A DNA stretch of 64,000 bases from Neurospora crassa OR74A (lineage: Eukaryota > Ascomycota > Sordariomycetes > Sordariales > Sordariaceae), in the NCBI RefSeq assembly GCF_000182925.2, contig NW_011929459.1:100001-164000 (forward strand). The letters run 5' to 3'. The translations under genes and the position numbers were made by a program. This document shows positions 35,869-48,835 of the stretch, piece after piece; positions within the stretch are counted from its first letter, which is position 1; every line of letters starts with the position of its first letter. The notes beneath the pieces were generated by a model. It was not told the origin of the DNA. It ran no database searches and saw only the letters and a program-made list of their open reading frames with translations.

Positions 35869-37031
35869 TATATTTTTCTTACTTTCCTTCTACTTTTTTA
35901 CTTTTATAATATCTTACCCCCTTAGTAAATTTCTTCCTTTCTTTTTCTTTTTATTCTTCTTTTCATCCTCTTATTCTACTTCTAAATCTTTATTAAGTAA
36001 GGGCGTTTATAAAGTAAATAAATACTTTTAGAATAGTAGGAGCTAGATTATAATAAGAATAGAGGTTTTTTTTATAAATATAGGAAGAAGAAGGTATTTG
36101 GAAGTAATTAAATCGATTAATTAGAATTTATACGGTTTTGAATGAATTGTTAGGGAAGGGTAGGTAAATAATTAATAGTAGGAAAGAAGAAAAAGAAGAA
36201 AAAAAGAAAAAAAAAAAAGAAATTTTAAAAGTAGTAAAAGAAGAAGGGTAATAGAATTTAAGGAGTATAAATAGTTAGTAGAGTAGGTAGGGTGTTAGGT
36301 GGTTTTGGTTGTATAGGTAGGGAGGATATATTGAGGTTAGTATATTAATAAAGAAAATTAAATTAGTAAATATAAAAAGAAAAAAATAAGAATAATATAA
36401 ATATTTTTAATATAGTTATAAAATATTGTAAATTATATTAGGGAAGATAAAAAGTAGTTAATTTTTTATTTAGTAGAAATGTAATTTAAGTAAACGTTGT
36501 AAGGTAGATATATTTATTTTATATAAGAAAGGTACGGCCGAGGTTAAAAAGGTAGAAGAAGGAAAAGTAATAAAGGGTAGTATTTATTGAGTGTAGGGTA
36601 AGTAAGAACAATTAGGTAGGTAAGGAAGGTGTAATTAACCTTTGGAAGCTAAAGTTTTAAAAAGGAAAATTATAAGTAGGTAGCGTTTATTAAATATAGG
36701 GTAGGTAAGAATTATAAAGTAGGTATAATAGGTTTATATAAGAAAGGTAAAATTAAAGTTGAAAAGAAAAAAGTAGTAGGCGGATAGTACTTATTAAATA
36801 TAGGGTAGGTAGGAATAATTGGGTAGGTAAGGAAGGTGTAATTAATTTAATAAGGAAGGTATAGTCTTTATAAATTTAGAGTAAGATTTTTAAGAAAGTA
36901 CGATCTAATTGGGTAGTTAGGTAGTTATAAATTAATTTTTAAAATTTCTTATATTAAGGAATTTTACGGGAGTTGAAAAGTTGCAGTTTAAATTGTTAGG
37001 CTATATTGTCCTTAGATTTGAGGTTGGAGGG

Positions 37032-37051
37032 TATATAAGAAGGAGCGGCGG
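37032..37051 (+). promoter_or_regulatory. Candidate Pol I promoter core, unit 5
   Basis: TATATAAGAAGGAGCGGCGG, identical to unit 1, 680 bases before the 18S. Confidence 0.3.
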
Positions 37052-37711
37052 AGAGTAATAGGAAAGAGTAAACGGTAAAACTATTCGGTTATCCTTACTT
37101 TCGGCTCCTTTTTATAGGTATAAGTAAGAATATATAGGGTTTACTCTATTTAGAAGCCTTCTATAGGAGGGTTATTCTAGTTTATAGTTTAGGTACCTTC
37201 TTATAGTAATTTGTAAAGGAAATTAAGTTTTAGTTTATAGAGCGTTATTATTATATAGTTCCTTACAGTTTATTAGGGAATTAATATTAATAGTATAAAT
37301 TATTTTAGTATTATTTTAATAAAGGTTTTACTTTTATTAGGTGGTATTTGAGAAGATCCTATAGGCGTTAGGGAATACCCTATAAATGCCGAGGGGTGGG
37401 TTTTATAGATAATTAGCTATTGGTTAAATTTATTTATAAGCCGCTGGGGGTATTAGTTAGTTAGGGAAGCCTTTGGGTAGAATTTTTTATATTAGGCCTT
37501 TTCTTAGGGCGTATAGGCGGTATGCGAGAGGCGTTTTATACTCTCCTATCTTCTTACTAATTATATTTTAGGGAATTTAGGAGGGGAAAATAAATATATA
37601 TTTCGAGGTAAGTTCGGCCTTGTTGTACGAGTTTCGGATTGCCTACTTTTGTAATTTTATAAATTCTTTTGCTTATTTGCGAGTAGTTAGTTTTTTTAGG
37701 CGTACGATAGT

Positions 37712-39507
37712 TACTTAGTTAATTTTATTAATAGTTATATATTTGTTTTAAAAATTAAGTTATATATATTTAAGTTTAAGTAATTAAATTGTAAAATTGT
37801 AAATAGTTTATTAAATTAGTTATAGTTTATTTGATAGTACTTTACTATATAGATAACCGTAGTAATTCTAGAGTTAATATATATTAAAAACTCTAATTTC
37901 GGAAGGGGTGTATTTATTAAATTAAAAACTAATACCCTTCGGGGCTAACTAGTAATTTATAATAACTTTTCGAATTGTATGGCTTTGCGTTGGTAATAGT
38001 TTATTTAAATTTCTGCCCTATTAATTTTCGATAGTTAGGTTTTAGCTAGTTATAGTAATAATAGGTAACGGAGGGTTAGGGTTCGACTTTGGAGAAGGAG
38101 TTTAAGAAACGGTTATTATATTTAAGGAAGGTAGTAGGTATATAAATTACCTAATTCCGATACGGGGAGGTAGTAATAATAAATATTAATATAGGGCTCT
38201 TTTAGATTTTGTAATTAGAATAAATATAATTTAAATCTTTTAATGAGGAATAATTGGAGGGTAAGTTTAGTATTAGTAGTTATAGTAATTCTAGTTCTAA
38301 TAGTATATATTAAAATTATTGAGGTTAAAAAGCTTGTAGTTGAACCTTAGGTTCGGTCCGTCGGTCCGCCTTATTGCGTGTATTGACTGGGTTGGGCCTT
38401 TTTTCTTAGAGAACTGTATACCCTTTATTAGGTATATTAGGGAATTAGGACTTTTATTATAAATAAATTAGATTGTTTAAAGAAGGCCTATATTTGAATA
38501 TATTAATATAGAATAATAGAATAGGATATGTAATTCTATTTTATTAGTTTCTAGGACCGCTGTAATAATTAATAGGGATAGTCGGGGGTATTAATATTTA
38601 ATTGTTAAAGGTAAAATTCTTAGATTTATTAAAAATTAATTATTACGAAAGTATTTACTAAGGATGTTTTTATTAATTAGGAACGAAAGTTAAGGGATTA
38701 AAGATAATTAAATACTATTATAATTTTAATTATAAATTATACCGATTAGGGATCGGACGGTATTATTTTTTAACCTATTCGGTACCTTATAATAAATTAA
38801 AATATTTGGGCTCTTAGGGGAATATAGTTATAAGGTTGAAATTTAAAGAAATTAATAGAAGGGTACTATTAGGGGTAGAGTTTGCGGTTTAATTTAATTT
38901 AATATAAAGAAATTTATTAAATCTAAATATAATAAGGATTAATAAATTGAGAGTTCTTTTTTAATTTCGTAGGTAGTAGTATATAGCTGTTTTTAATTAG
39001 TAGAGTAATTTGTTTATTTAATTATAATAACGAACGAGACTTTAATTTACTAAATAGCTTATATTACTTTGGTAGTACATTAGTTTTTTAGAGGGATTAT
39101 TAGTTTAAGCCGATGGAAGTTTGAGGTAATAATAGGTTTATAATGCCCTTAGATGTTTTAGGCTGTATGCGCGCTATATTAATATAGTTAGCGAATATTT
39201 CCTTAGTTGGAAGGTCCGGGTAATCTTATTAAATTGTATTGTATTAGGGATAGAGTATTATAATTATTATTTTTTAATAAAGAATTTTTAATAAATATAA
39301 ATTATTAGTTTATATTAATTACGTCCTTACCTTTTATATATACCGCCCGTTGCTATTATTAATTGAATAATTTAGTAAGGTTTCTAGATTAATTTAAGGA
39401 GGTCGGTAATAATTATTTAGGGCTGGAAAGTTATTTAAATTCGGTTATTTAGAGGAAGTAAAAGTTGTAATAAGGTTTTTATTAATAAATTAATAGAAGG
39501 ATTATTA
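37712..39507 (+). rRNA. 18S rRNA gene, unit 5, RIP-degraded
   Basis: 1796 bases. The 5' end TACTTAGTTAATTTTATT keeps a C that is T in units 1 to 4. The 530 loop reads GTATTAGTAGTTATAGTAA at 38270, among the most damaged. ACCGCCCGTTGC (39341) in the decoding region is nearly normal. It ends with GGATTATTA (39499-39507). Confidence 0.95.
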
Positions 39508-39697
39508 TAGAGTTGTAAAACTCTTATAAACTATTATAAATTTTATTTATATAGTTACTTTAGCGCTAGTAGTCCGGAAAAGCCTTCGGGCCTTCCTGGA
39601 TCCTTAGGTCTCCTATTCGCAGGAAGTTGCCCGTTAGAGTGCCGAAATTAAATTTTTGATATTTTATATCTCTTTAAGTAAATTTTTAAATAAGTTA
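39508..39697 (+). other. ITS1, unit 5
   Basis: 190 bases. GGGCCTTCCTGGATCC and CTATTCGCAGGAAG near 39588-39626 show changes on both strands. Confidence 0.9.
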
Positions 39698-39855
39698 AAA
39701 CTTTTAATAATAGATTTCTTAGTTTTGGTATTAATAAAGAATATAGCGAAATACAATAAATAATATAAATTATAGAATTTAGTAAATTATTAAATCTTTA
39801 AATATATATTATATTTATTAATATTTTAGTGAATATATTTGTTCGAATATTATTT
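39698..39855 (+). rRNA. 5.8S rRNA gene, unit 5, RIP-degraded
   Basis: 158 bases. GCGAAATACAATAAATAATA in the middle keeps one CpA (TACAAT). The 3' end reads CGAATATTATTT. Confidence 0.95.
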
Positions 39856-40006
39856 TAATTATTAAACTCTATTTATATTAGGGATCCGTGGTTGTCCGTA
39901 GTCCTTTAAAATTAGTAGCGGGCTTGCTAATTATATTGAGTATAGTAATTCTATATTATTATAATTATATAGCGGGTTTTTACTATAAAACCCTTTATTT
40001 CTAAGG
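39856..40006 (+). other. ITS2, unit 5
   Basis: 151 bases. GGGATCCGTGGTTGTCCG near 39881 is partly kept. Confidence 0.9.
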
Positions 40007-43000
40007 TTAACCTCGGATTAGGTAGGAATACCTATTAAATTTAAATATATTAATAAATGGAGGAAAAGAAATTAATAGGGATTGCCTTAATAACGGTGAA
40101 TAAAATGGTAATAATTTAAATTTGAAATTTAGCTTTAATCCGAATTGTAATTTATAGAGGAAGCTTTTAGTAAAGTACCTTCTGAGTCCCTTAGAACGGG
40201 GCGCTATAGAGGGTAAGAACTTTATATAGTTAGATACTAATTTAATATAAAGTTCCTTTGATGAATTAAGTAGTTTAGGAATATTATTTAAAATAGGAGG
40301 TAAATTTCTTTTAAAACTAAATACTAACTAGAGATTAATAGTATATAAGTAGAGTAATTAAAAAATGAAAAGTATTTTAAAAAGAGGGTTAAATAGTATA
40401 TAAAATTATTAAAAGGGAAGCGTTTATAATTAGATTTACGCCATTCCGATTATTCGGTATTCTTATTAGTATATTTAGGATAATTTAAGTTAGTATCGGT
40501 TTTGGTAGGGGGATAAAGGTCTGGGGAATATAGTTCCTCTAGGAATATTATAGTCCTAGGTATAATACCCTCGCCGGGATTAAAGTTCGTATATTTGTAA
40601 GGATATTAGTATAATAATTATTAATAATTTGTTTTGAAATACGGATTAAGGAATTAAGGTTTTGTACGAGTATTTAGGTGTAAAACCTATATACGTAATG
40701 AAAGTGAATATAAGTGAGAGTTTCGGCGTATTATTAACCGATTTTGATATATTTGGATAGATTTAAATAAGAGTATTAAACTTTGGACCCGAAAGATAGT
40801 GAATTATATTTAAATAGGGTGAAATTAGAGGAAATTTTGGTAGAGGTTCGTAACGGTTTTAATATATAAATTGATTATTAAATTTAAGTATAAGGGCGAA
40901 AGATTAATTGAATTATTTAGTAGTTGGTTATTGCTGAAGTTTCCTTTAGAATAGTAGTATTATTCTTTAATTTTATAAGGTAAAGCGAATAATTAGGGAC
41001 TTGGGGGCGCTTTTTAGCCTTTATTTATTTTTAAACTTTAAATATATAAGAAGCCTTTATTATTTAATTGAATGTGGGTATTCGAATATACTAATATTAG
41101 TAGGCTATTTTTAGTAAGTAGAATTAGCGATATAGAATAAACCGAATGTAAGGTTAAGGTGTTAGAGTGGACGTTTATTAGATATTATAAAAAGCGTTAG
41201 TATATTTTAATAATAGGACGGTAGTTATAGAAGTTGGAATTTACTAAGGATTGTATAATAATTTACTTACCGAATATATTAGCCCTAAAAATAGATAGCG
41301 TTTAAGCGTCCTACCTATACCCCGCTCTTAGGGTAGAAATAATACTTTAAGGAGTAGGCGGTTATAGAGGTTAGTAATGAAATTTAGGGCGTAAATTTAG
41401 GTTGAACGGCCTTTAGTATAGATTTTAGTAGTAGTAGTAAATACTTTAATAAGAATTTGAAGGACCGAAGTAGGGAAAGGTTTTATATAAATAGTAGTTG
41501 GATATAGGTTAATTAATTTTAAATTATAGGGAAGTTCTATTTTAAAGGGGTATTTGTATTTTATATAGCGAAAGGGAAGCCGGTTAATATTCCGGCACTT
41601 GGATATAGGTTTTGCGTAGTAACGTAATTGAATGTGGAGATAATAGTAGGGGCCCCGGGTAGAATTCTCTTTTTTTTTTAATAATTTATTACTTTAAAAA
41701 TAGTTTGTTTAGAGATAGGGTTTAATAGCTGGAAGAGTCTAATACTTCTATTGGGTCCGGTATATTCTCGACGTCCCTTAAAAATCCGTGGGAGGGAATA
41801 ATTCTTACGCTAAGTCGTACTTATAATTGTAGTAGGTCTTTAAGGTAAATAGCTTCTAGTTAATAGAATAATATAAATAAGGGAAATTAGTAAAATAGAT
41901 TTATAATTTTAGGAAAAGGATTAGCTCTAAGGGTTAGGTACGTTGGGCTTTAGGTAGATGCCCTAAGAGTAGATCGCTACTAATTGGGTAATTAGCTGGC
42001 GGCTTTTAATATCCGGGTATAGAAGCCTTTAATAGACTTCGGTCGTCCGGCGTACGTTTAATAATTAATTTAGAATTAATACGGATAAGGGGAATTTAAT
42101 TATTTAATTAAAATATAGTATTATAATAGTTAGAAAGTAGTATTAATATAATATGATTTTTATTTAGTATTCTGAATATTAAAATAAAGAAATTTAATTA
42201 AATGCGGGTAAATAGCGGGAGTAACTATAATTCTCTTAAGGTAACTAAATACTTTATTATTTAATTAGTAACGTATATAAATAAATTAATAAGATTCCTA
42301 TTATTCCTATTTACTATTTAGTGAAATTATAATTAAGGGAATAGGTTTGGTAGAATTAGTAGGGAAAGAAGACCCTATTGAACTTAACTTTAGTTTAATA
42401 TTATAAAAAAATATAGGAGGTGTAGAATAGGTAGGAACTTTAGCGCTAGTGAAATACTACTATTCCTATTATTTTTTTATTTATTTAATTAAGCGGGGCT
42501 AGATTTTCGTCTAACTTCTAATTTTAAGGTCCTTCGCAGGCCAATCTAAATTAAAGATATTATTAGGTAGGGAGTTTAGTTAGGGTAATATATTTATTAA
42601 ATTATAATATAAGTATCCTAAGGGGGGCTTATAGAGAATAGAAATCTCTAATAGAATAAAAGGGTAAAAATCCCTTTGATTTTAATTTTTAGTATAAATA
42701 TAAATTATAAAAGTGTAGCTTATCGATCCTTTAGTCCCTCGAAATTTAAGGCTAAAGGTATTAAAAAAGTTACTATAGGGATAATTAACTTGTAGTAGTT
42801 AAGTATTTATAGCGATATTACTTTTTAATCCTTTAATATCGGTTCTTCCTATTATATTAAAATAGAATTCAGTAAGTGTTAAATTATTTACCTATTAATA
42901 GGGAATGTAAATTAGGTTTAGATTATTGTAAGATAGGTTAGTTTTATTCTATTAATAACCTTATTATAATAGTAATTAAATTTAATATAAGAGGAACCGT

Positions 43001-43342
43001 TTATTTAGATAATTGGTTTTTGCGGTTGTCCGACCGGATAGTATTGTAATACTACTATTTATTAGATAATAGTTAAACGCTTCTAAGTTAGAATTTATAT
43101 TAGAATACGATAATACTTTTAGTATATTATAAATATATAAGAATAAGTTCCGGCCTTGTATTTTAATAAGTAATTCCTCTATTGGCTTTAAAGTAGTTAA
43201 CGGTAATTCGCGTATTATAATTTTAATATACGTTAGATTAAATTCTTTATAAACGATTTAAATATACGAAAGGGTCCTATAAATAGTAGAATAGTCTTAT
43301 TATTACAATTTATTAAGGGTAAGCCCTCCTTCGCTTAAATTT
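40007..43342 (+). rRNA. 28S rRNA gene, unit 5, RIP-degraded
   Basis: 3336 bases from TTAACCTCGGATTAGGTAGG to CTTAAATTT. The sarcin-ricin loop reads AATATAAGAGGAACC at 42984: the 3' half is intact and only the 5' half is changed. TATTCTCGACGTCCC (41761) and TTACGCTAAGTCGTAC (41806) are well-kept patches. CAGGCCAATC (42536) shows CpA returning, ahead of the CpA-richer zone in unit 6. Confidence 0.95.
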
Positions 43343-44645
43343 CCTAATAAAAGGGTCCGTCTAATAAATAGGTATTTATTAGAGGGTCTTTTTAAAATTT
43401 AGTTATTAGAGCCCAAAAGGGCGAAAGCGCTTTATTGGAAGGAAAGTGTAGAGTAAGTAGGGATAGGAAGGGGATTTAGTTAAATTTAGTATTTCCTGGG
43501 TTTGGACGATATTATCCTAGGGGCGCGGGCGGGCTAGGTATAAGGGGTTTATTATATTAGTAGTTAATTTGTAGAAGGTTTAGTAGCTATATATAGTATA
43601 TATTTGGGGAAGTATTGATTAGTATAGTATATGCGGGTACGGTTAGGCTGGGCCTTTATAAGTTTTAGTAATTATAGTAGGTAAGGTAGGTAAGAGCGAT
43701 CGATTGAGCGGCGGCGGGGTAGGAGCGATTAGGTAGGTGAGTAATTTTTAAGTAAATTTATAGTTTTGGATAAGTAAATATATTTATAATTGGATTGGGT
43801 ATAGCGTTAAGTAGGTAAGTACGTTTAAATTGTATAAGGTAGTATAGAGAAGAAAGGGTAGGTAAGTACGTCCGGGCGGGTTAGGTATATAGGGTAGGTA
43901 AATATATTTAGGTATAGAATTTTTATATAGATAGTAGTTATATTAGGAAGGTAAGGGCGAGGGTTTGTGTAGGGTAGGTAAGAAGGATTAAAAAGTTTAA
44001 GGGGGTTAAAGAGTTATTTTTTAATTCCTATTAGGAGGGGTTTATTAAAGGAAAGGGTAGGGTAGTAGTAGGAGGGGGTAAGTAAATAAAGAAGTTATAT
44101 AGTTAAGTAAAGGTATTTATAGCCTTTTTATTAGAAAATATAGTAGGGTAAGTAAGAAAAGGTTATACGGGATTATATTTTTACGTAAGGTAAAGGTATA
44201 AAGGGGGAGGTTATTTTTTTAATTTTTAGGTAAGTGAAGTAGTAAGTAGGCTATTTAGGTTAGGAATAGTTTAGTTTTTAGGGGGGGAACAAAAATTTCT
44301 TTCTTCTTTTTCTTTTCCTTTTTTATTTATTTATTTTTTTTCTTTCTTCTTTTTCTCCTCCCTCTTTTTTTTTCCTACTTTTATCTTCTTTATTACTCTT
44401 CCTCCTCCCTTTCCTTTCCTCTCCGTCTTCCTTCGTTTTAGTCCTTTTTTTCTTTTCTCTTCCTTTTTCTTTTTTCTTTTTAGCTTTTAACTTCTTTTTA
44501 AGGCTTTCCTCTTTTAATATTTCTTTCCTTATACCTCCAAACCCCCCTCTATTCCCTTCTTTTATATTATATCTATATAAGGATAAAAAAGTAATATAAT
44601 TAATATATAAATAAAATAAAGAAGGTTCTTATTCTTCTTTTCTTT

Positions 44646-44646
<1 letters not shown>

Positions 44647-44694
<48 letters not shown>
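44647..44694 (+). repeat. Poly-T tract, unit 6 (48 T)
   Basis: Run of 48 T after TTTCTTTG, followed by ATATATAT. Confidence 0.9.
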
Positions 44695-44697
<3 letters not shown>

Positions 44698-45860
44698 TAT
44701 ATTTTTCTTACTTTCCTTCTACCTTTTTACTTTTGTAATGTCTTGCCCCCTTAGTAAGCTTCTTCCTTTCTTTTTTTTTTTATTCTTCTTTTCGTCCTTT
44801 TATTCTATTTCTAAATTTTTATTAAGTAAGGGCGTTTATAAAGTAAATAAATACTTTTAGAGTAGTAAGAGCCGGATTATAATAAGGGTAGAGGTTTTTT
44901 TTATAAATATAGGAAGAAGAAGGTATTTGGAGGCGATTAAATCGATTAATTAGAATTTATACGGTTTTGAATGAATTGTTAGGGAAGGGTAGGTAAATAA
45001 TTGATAGTAGGAAAGAAGAAAAAGAAGAAAAAAAGAAAAAAAAAAAAGAAATTTTAAAAGTAGTAGAAGAAGAAGGGTAGTAGAATTTAGGGGGTATAAA
45101 TAGTTAGTAGAGTAAGTAAGGTGTTAGGTGGTTTTGGTTATATAGGTAGGGAGGATATATTGAGGTTAGTATATTAATAAAGAAGGTTGAATTGGTAAAT
45201 GTAAAAAGAAAAAAATAAAAATAATATAAATATTTTTAATATAGTTATAAAATATTATAAATTATATTAAGGAAGATAAAAAGTAATTAGTTTTTTACTT
45301 AGTAGAAACGTAGTTTGAGTGGATGTTGTAGGGTAAGTACGTTTACTTTATATAAAAAAGGCGCGGCCGAAGTTAAAAAAGTAGAAGAGGGAAAGGTAGT
45401 AAAGGGTGGTACTTATTGAGTATAGGGTAGGTAAGAATGATTGGGTAGGTAAGGAAGGTGTAATTGACCTTTGGAAGCCGAAGTTTTAAAAAGGAAAATT
45501 GCGAGTAGGTAGTATTTATTAAATATAGGGTAGGTAAGAATTATAGGGTAAATACGATGGGTTTGTATAAGAAAGGTAAGATTAAAGTTGAAAAGAAAAA
45601 AGTAGTAGGCGGGTAGTACTTATTGAATGTAGGGTAAATAGGAATAATTGGGTAAGTAAGGAAGGTGTAATTAATTTAATAAGGAAGGTATAGTCTTTAT
45701 AAATTTAGAATAAGATTTTTAAGAAAGTATAATTTAGTTGGGTAGTTAGGTAGCTATAAATCGATTTTTAAAATTTCCTATATTAGGGAATTTTGTAGGA
45801 GTTGAAAAATTGTGGTTTAGACCGTTAGGTTATACTATTTTTAAATTTAAGGTTGGAGGG

Positions 45861-45880
45861 TATATAAGAAGGAGCGGCGG
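45861..45880 (+). promoter_or_regulatory. Candidate Pol I promoter core, unit 6
   Basis: TATATAAGAAGGAGCGGCGG, identical to unit 1, 680 bases before the 18S. Confidence 0.3.
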
Positions 45881-46540
45881 AGAATAATAGGAAAGAGTAA
45901 GTAGTAAAATTATTTAGTTGTCCTTATTTCTAGCTCCCTTTTATAAATATAGGTAAGGATATATAGGGTTTATTTTATTTAGAAGCCTTTTACGGGAGGG
46001 TTATTCTAGTTTATAATTTAGGTACTTTCTTATAGTAATTTATAAAGGAAATTAAGTTCTAGTTTATAGAGTATTATTATTACATAGTTTTTTATAATTT
46101 ATTAGGGAATTAATATTAATAGTACGAACTATTTTAATATTATTTTAATAAGGGTTTTACTTCTACTAGATAATATTTGAGAAGATCTTGTAGGTGTTAG
46201 GGAATACCCTATAAGCGTTGAGGGGTGGGTTTTATAGATAATTGGCCGTTGGTTAAATTTATTTATAAATTGCTAGGGGTATTGGTTAGTTAGAGAAACC
46301 TTTAGGTAGAACTTTCTATATTAGGCCTCCTCTTAGAGTGTATAGGCGGTATACGAGAAGCGTTCTACGCTTTCCTATCCTCCTATTGACTACGCTCTAG
46401 GGAATTTAGGAGGGGAAAGTAAATATATATTTTAAGGTAAATTCGGCCTTGCTATATAAGCTTCGGACTGCCTACCTTTATAATTTTATAAATTCTTTTA
46501 TTCGCTTATGAGCGGTTAACCTTTTTAAGCGTACGATAGT

Positions 46541-48336
46541 TACTTAATTAATTTTGTTAATAGTTATATATTTATTTTAAAGATTAAATTATATATATTT
46601 AAATTTAAGTAATTAAACTGTAAAATTATAAATAGTTTATTAAATTAGTTATAGTTTATTTAATAGTACCTTACTATATAAATAACTGTAGTAATTCTAG
46701 AATTAATATATGTTAAAAACCTTGATTTCGGAAGGGGTATATTTATTAGATTAAAAACTAATACCCTTCGAAGTTAATTAGTAATTTATAATAACTTTTC
46801 GAATTATATAACTTTATATTAGCGATAGTTTATTTAAATTTCTACCCTATTAATTTTCAACGGTTAGGTTTTAGTTAATTATAGTAATAATAGGTAACGG
46901 AGGGTTAGGGCTCAACCCTGGAGAAGGAGTTTAAGAAATAGCTATTATATTTAAGGAAGGTAGTAGGCGTATAAATTACCCAATTTTAATATAGGGAGGT
47001 AGTAATAATAAATATTAATATAGGGCTCTTTTAGGTCTTGTAATTAGAATAAGTATAATTTAAATCCCTTAACGAAGAATAATTAGAGGGTAAGTTTAGT
47101 ATTAGTAACTATAGTAATTCCAATTCTAATAGCGTATATTAAAATTATTAAAGTTAAAAAGCTCGTAATTAAACCTTGGGCTCGGCCCGTCGGTCCGCTT
47201 TACTGCATATACTAATTAGGTCGGGCCTTTTTTCCTAGAGAACCGTATACCCTTTACTAAGTGTATTGGGGAATTAGGATTTTTATTATAAATAAATTAG
47301 ATTGTTTAAAGAAGGCCTATATTCGAATATATTAGTATAGAATAATAGAATAGAATGTATAGTTCTATTTTATTAATTTTTAGGACTATTGTAATAATTA
47401 ATAAGAATAGTCGGGGGTATTAATATTTAATTATTAGAGGTAAAATTCTTAAATTTATTAAAGATTAACTATTATAAAAGTATTTACTAAGGATATTTTT
47501 ATTAATTAGGAACGAAAGTTAGGGGATTGAAGATAATTAGATATTATTATAGTTTTAATTATAAATTATACCGATTAAGGATCGGACGGTGTTATTTTTT
47601 GACCCGTTTAACACTTTACAATAAATTAAAATATTTAGGCTCTTAAGGGAATATAATTATAAGGCTAAAATTTAAAGAAATTAATAGAAGGGTACTACTA
47701 GGGGTAGAGCCTACAATTTAATTTAATTTAATACAGAGAAATTTACTAAATTTAAATATAATAAGGATTAATAAATTGAGAGCTCTTTCTTAATTTCGTA
47801 GGTAGTAGTATATAGCTGTTCTTAATTAATAAAGTGATTTATTTATTTAATTACAATAACGAACGAGACTTTAATTTACTAAATAGCCTATATTATTTTA
47901 GTAGTACACTAGTTTTTTAAAGGGATTATCGGTTTAAATTAATAGAAGTTTAAAGTAATAATAGGTTTATAATACCCTTAAATATTCTAGGCCGTACGTA
48001 CGCTATATTAATATAATTAGCGAGTACTCCCTTAGCCGGAAGGTCCGGGTAATTTTATTAAATTGTATTATATTAGAAATAGAGTATTATAATTATTATT
48101 TTTCAATGAAGAATCTTTAGTAAATATAAATTATTAGTTTACGTTAATTATATCCCTACCCTTTATATATACCGCCCGTCGCTATTATTAATTAAATAGT
48201 TTAGTAAGGCTTCTAAATTAGCCTAGGAAGGTCGGTAACGACTACTTAAGGCCGGAAAGTTATTTAAATTCGGTTATTTAAAAGAAGTAAAAGTTGTAAT
48301 AAAATCTCCGTTAATAAATTAGTAGAAGGATTATTA
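46541..48336 (+). rRNA. 18S rRNA gene, unit 6, RIP-degraded
   Basis: 1796 bases. The 530 loop reads GTATTAGTAACTATAGTAA at 47099. CpA survivors appear (TTTTCAACGG near 46855, GGGCTCAACCCTGG near 46909, TTCCAATTC near 47118) while G to A changes dominate. ACCGCCCGTCGC at 48170 is the normal decoding-region sequence. The gene ends with GGATTATTA (48328-48336). Confidence 0.95.
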
Positions 48337-48526
48337 TAAAATTGTAAAACTCCTATAAATTATTGTAAATTTTACTTATATAATTACTTTAGTATTAGCG
48401 GTCTAGAAAGGCCTTCGGACCCTCCTAGATCCTCGAATCTCCTATTCGTAAGAAGCTGCCCGCCGGAGTACCGAAATTAAACTCTTAATATTTTATATCT
48501 CTTTAAATAAACTTTTAAATAAATTA
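48337..48526 (+). other. ITS1, unit 6
   Basis: 190 bases. C is largely kept and G turned to A (ACCCTCCTAGATCCTCGAAT near 48419), the mirror image of unit 4. GCTGCCCGCCGGAG is intact (48455). Confidence 0.9.
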
Positions 48527-48684
48527 AAACTTTCAATAACGGATCTCTTAATTCTAATATCGATAAAGAATATAGCGAAATATAATAAGTAATATAAATT
48601 ATAAAATTTAATAAATTATTGAATTTTTAAACGTATATTATATTCGTTAATATTCTAGCGAATATACCTATTTGAACATTATTT
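48527..48684 (+). rRNA. 5.8S rRNA gene, unit 6, RIP-degraded
   Basis: 158 bases. AAACTTTCAATAACGGATCT at the 5' end is one base from the fungal consensus AAACTTTCAACAACGGATCT, the best-kept start of the six readable copies. The rest is altered (GAATATAGCGAAATATAATA). Confidence 0.95.
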
Positions 48685-48835
48685 TAATTATTAAACTCTA
48701 TTTATATTAGGGATCTACGGTTATTTGTAGTTCCTTAAAATTAATAGCGGGCTCGCTAATTATACCGAGTATAGTAATTCTATATTGCTATAATTATATA
48801 GCGGGTTCTTATTGTAAAACCCTTTATTTCTAAAA
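48685..48835 (+). other. ITS2, unit 6
   Basis: 151 bases. GCGGGCTCGCTAATTATACC (48747) keeps a stretch that is broken in units 1 to 3. Confidence 0.9.

Larger units (their letters stand above)
34510..37711 (+). other. Intergenic spacer units 4-5
   Basis: 3202 bases with the standard order: C/T tract from 35461, poly-T (about 35814-35865), subrepeats (36580-36890), promoter candidate (37032) and 5' ETS. No other feature was seen. Confidence 0.85.
43343..46540 (+). other. Intergenic spacer units 5-6
   Basis: 3198 bases: 3' ETS, C/T tract from 44294, poly-T (44647-44694), subrepeats (45409-45719), promoter candidate (45861) and 5' ETS. TpG is frequent here (GGTGGTTTTGG near 45126; AATGATTGGG near 45436), while just downstream CpA starts to appear, so the mutated strand changes near the 3' end of this spacer. 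Confidence 0.85.
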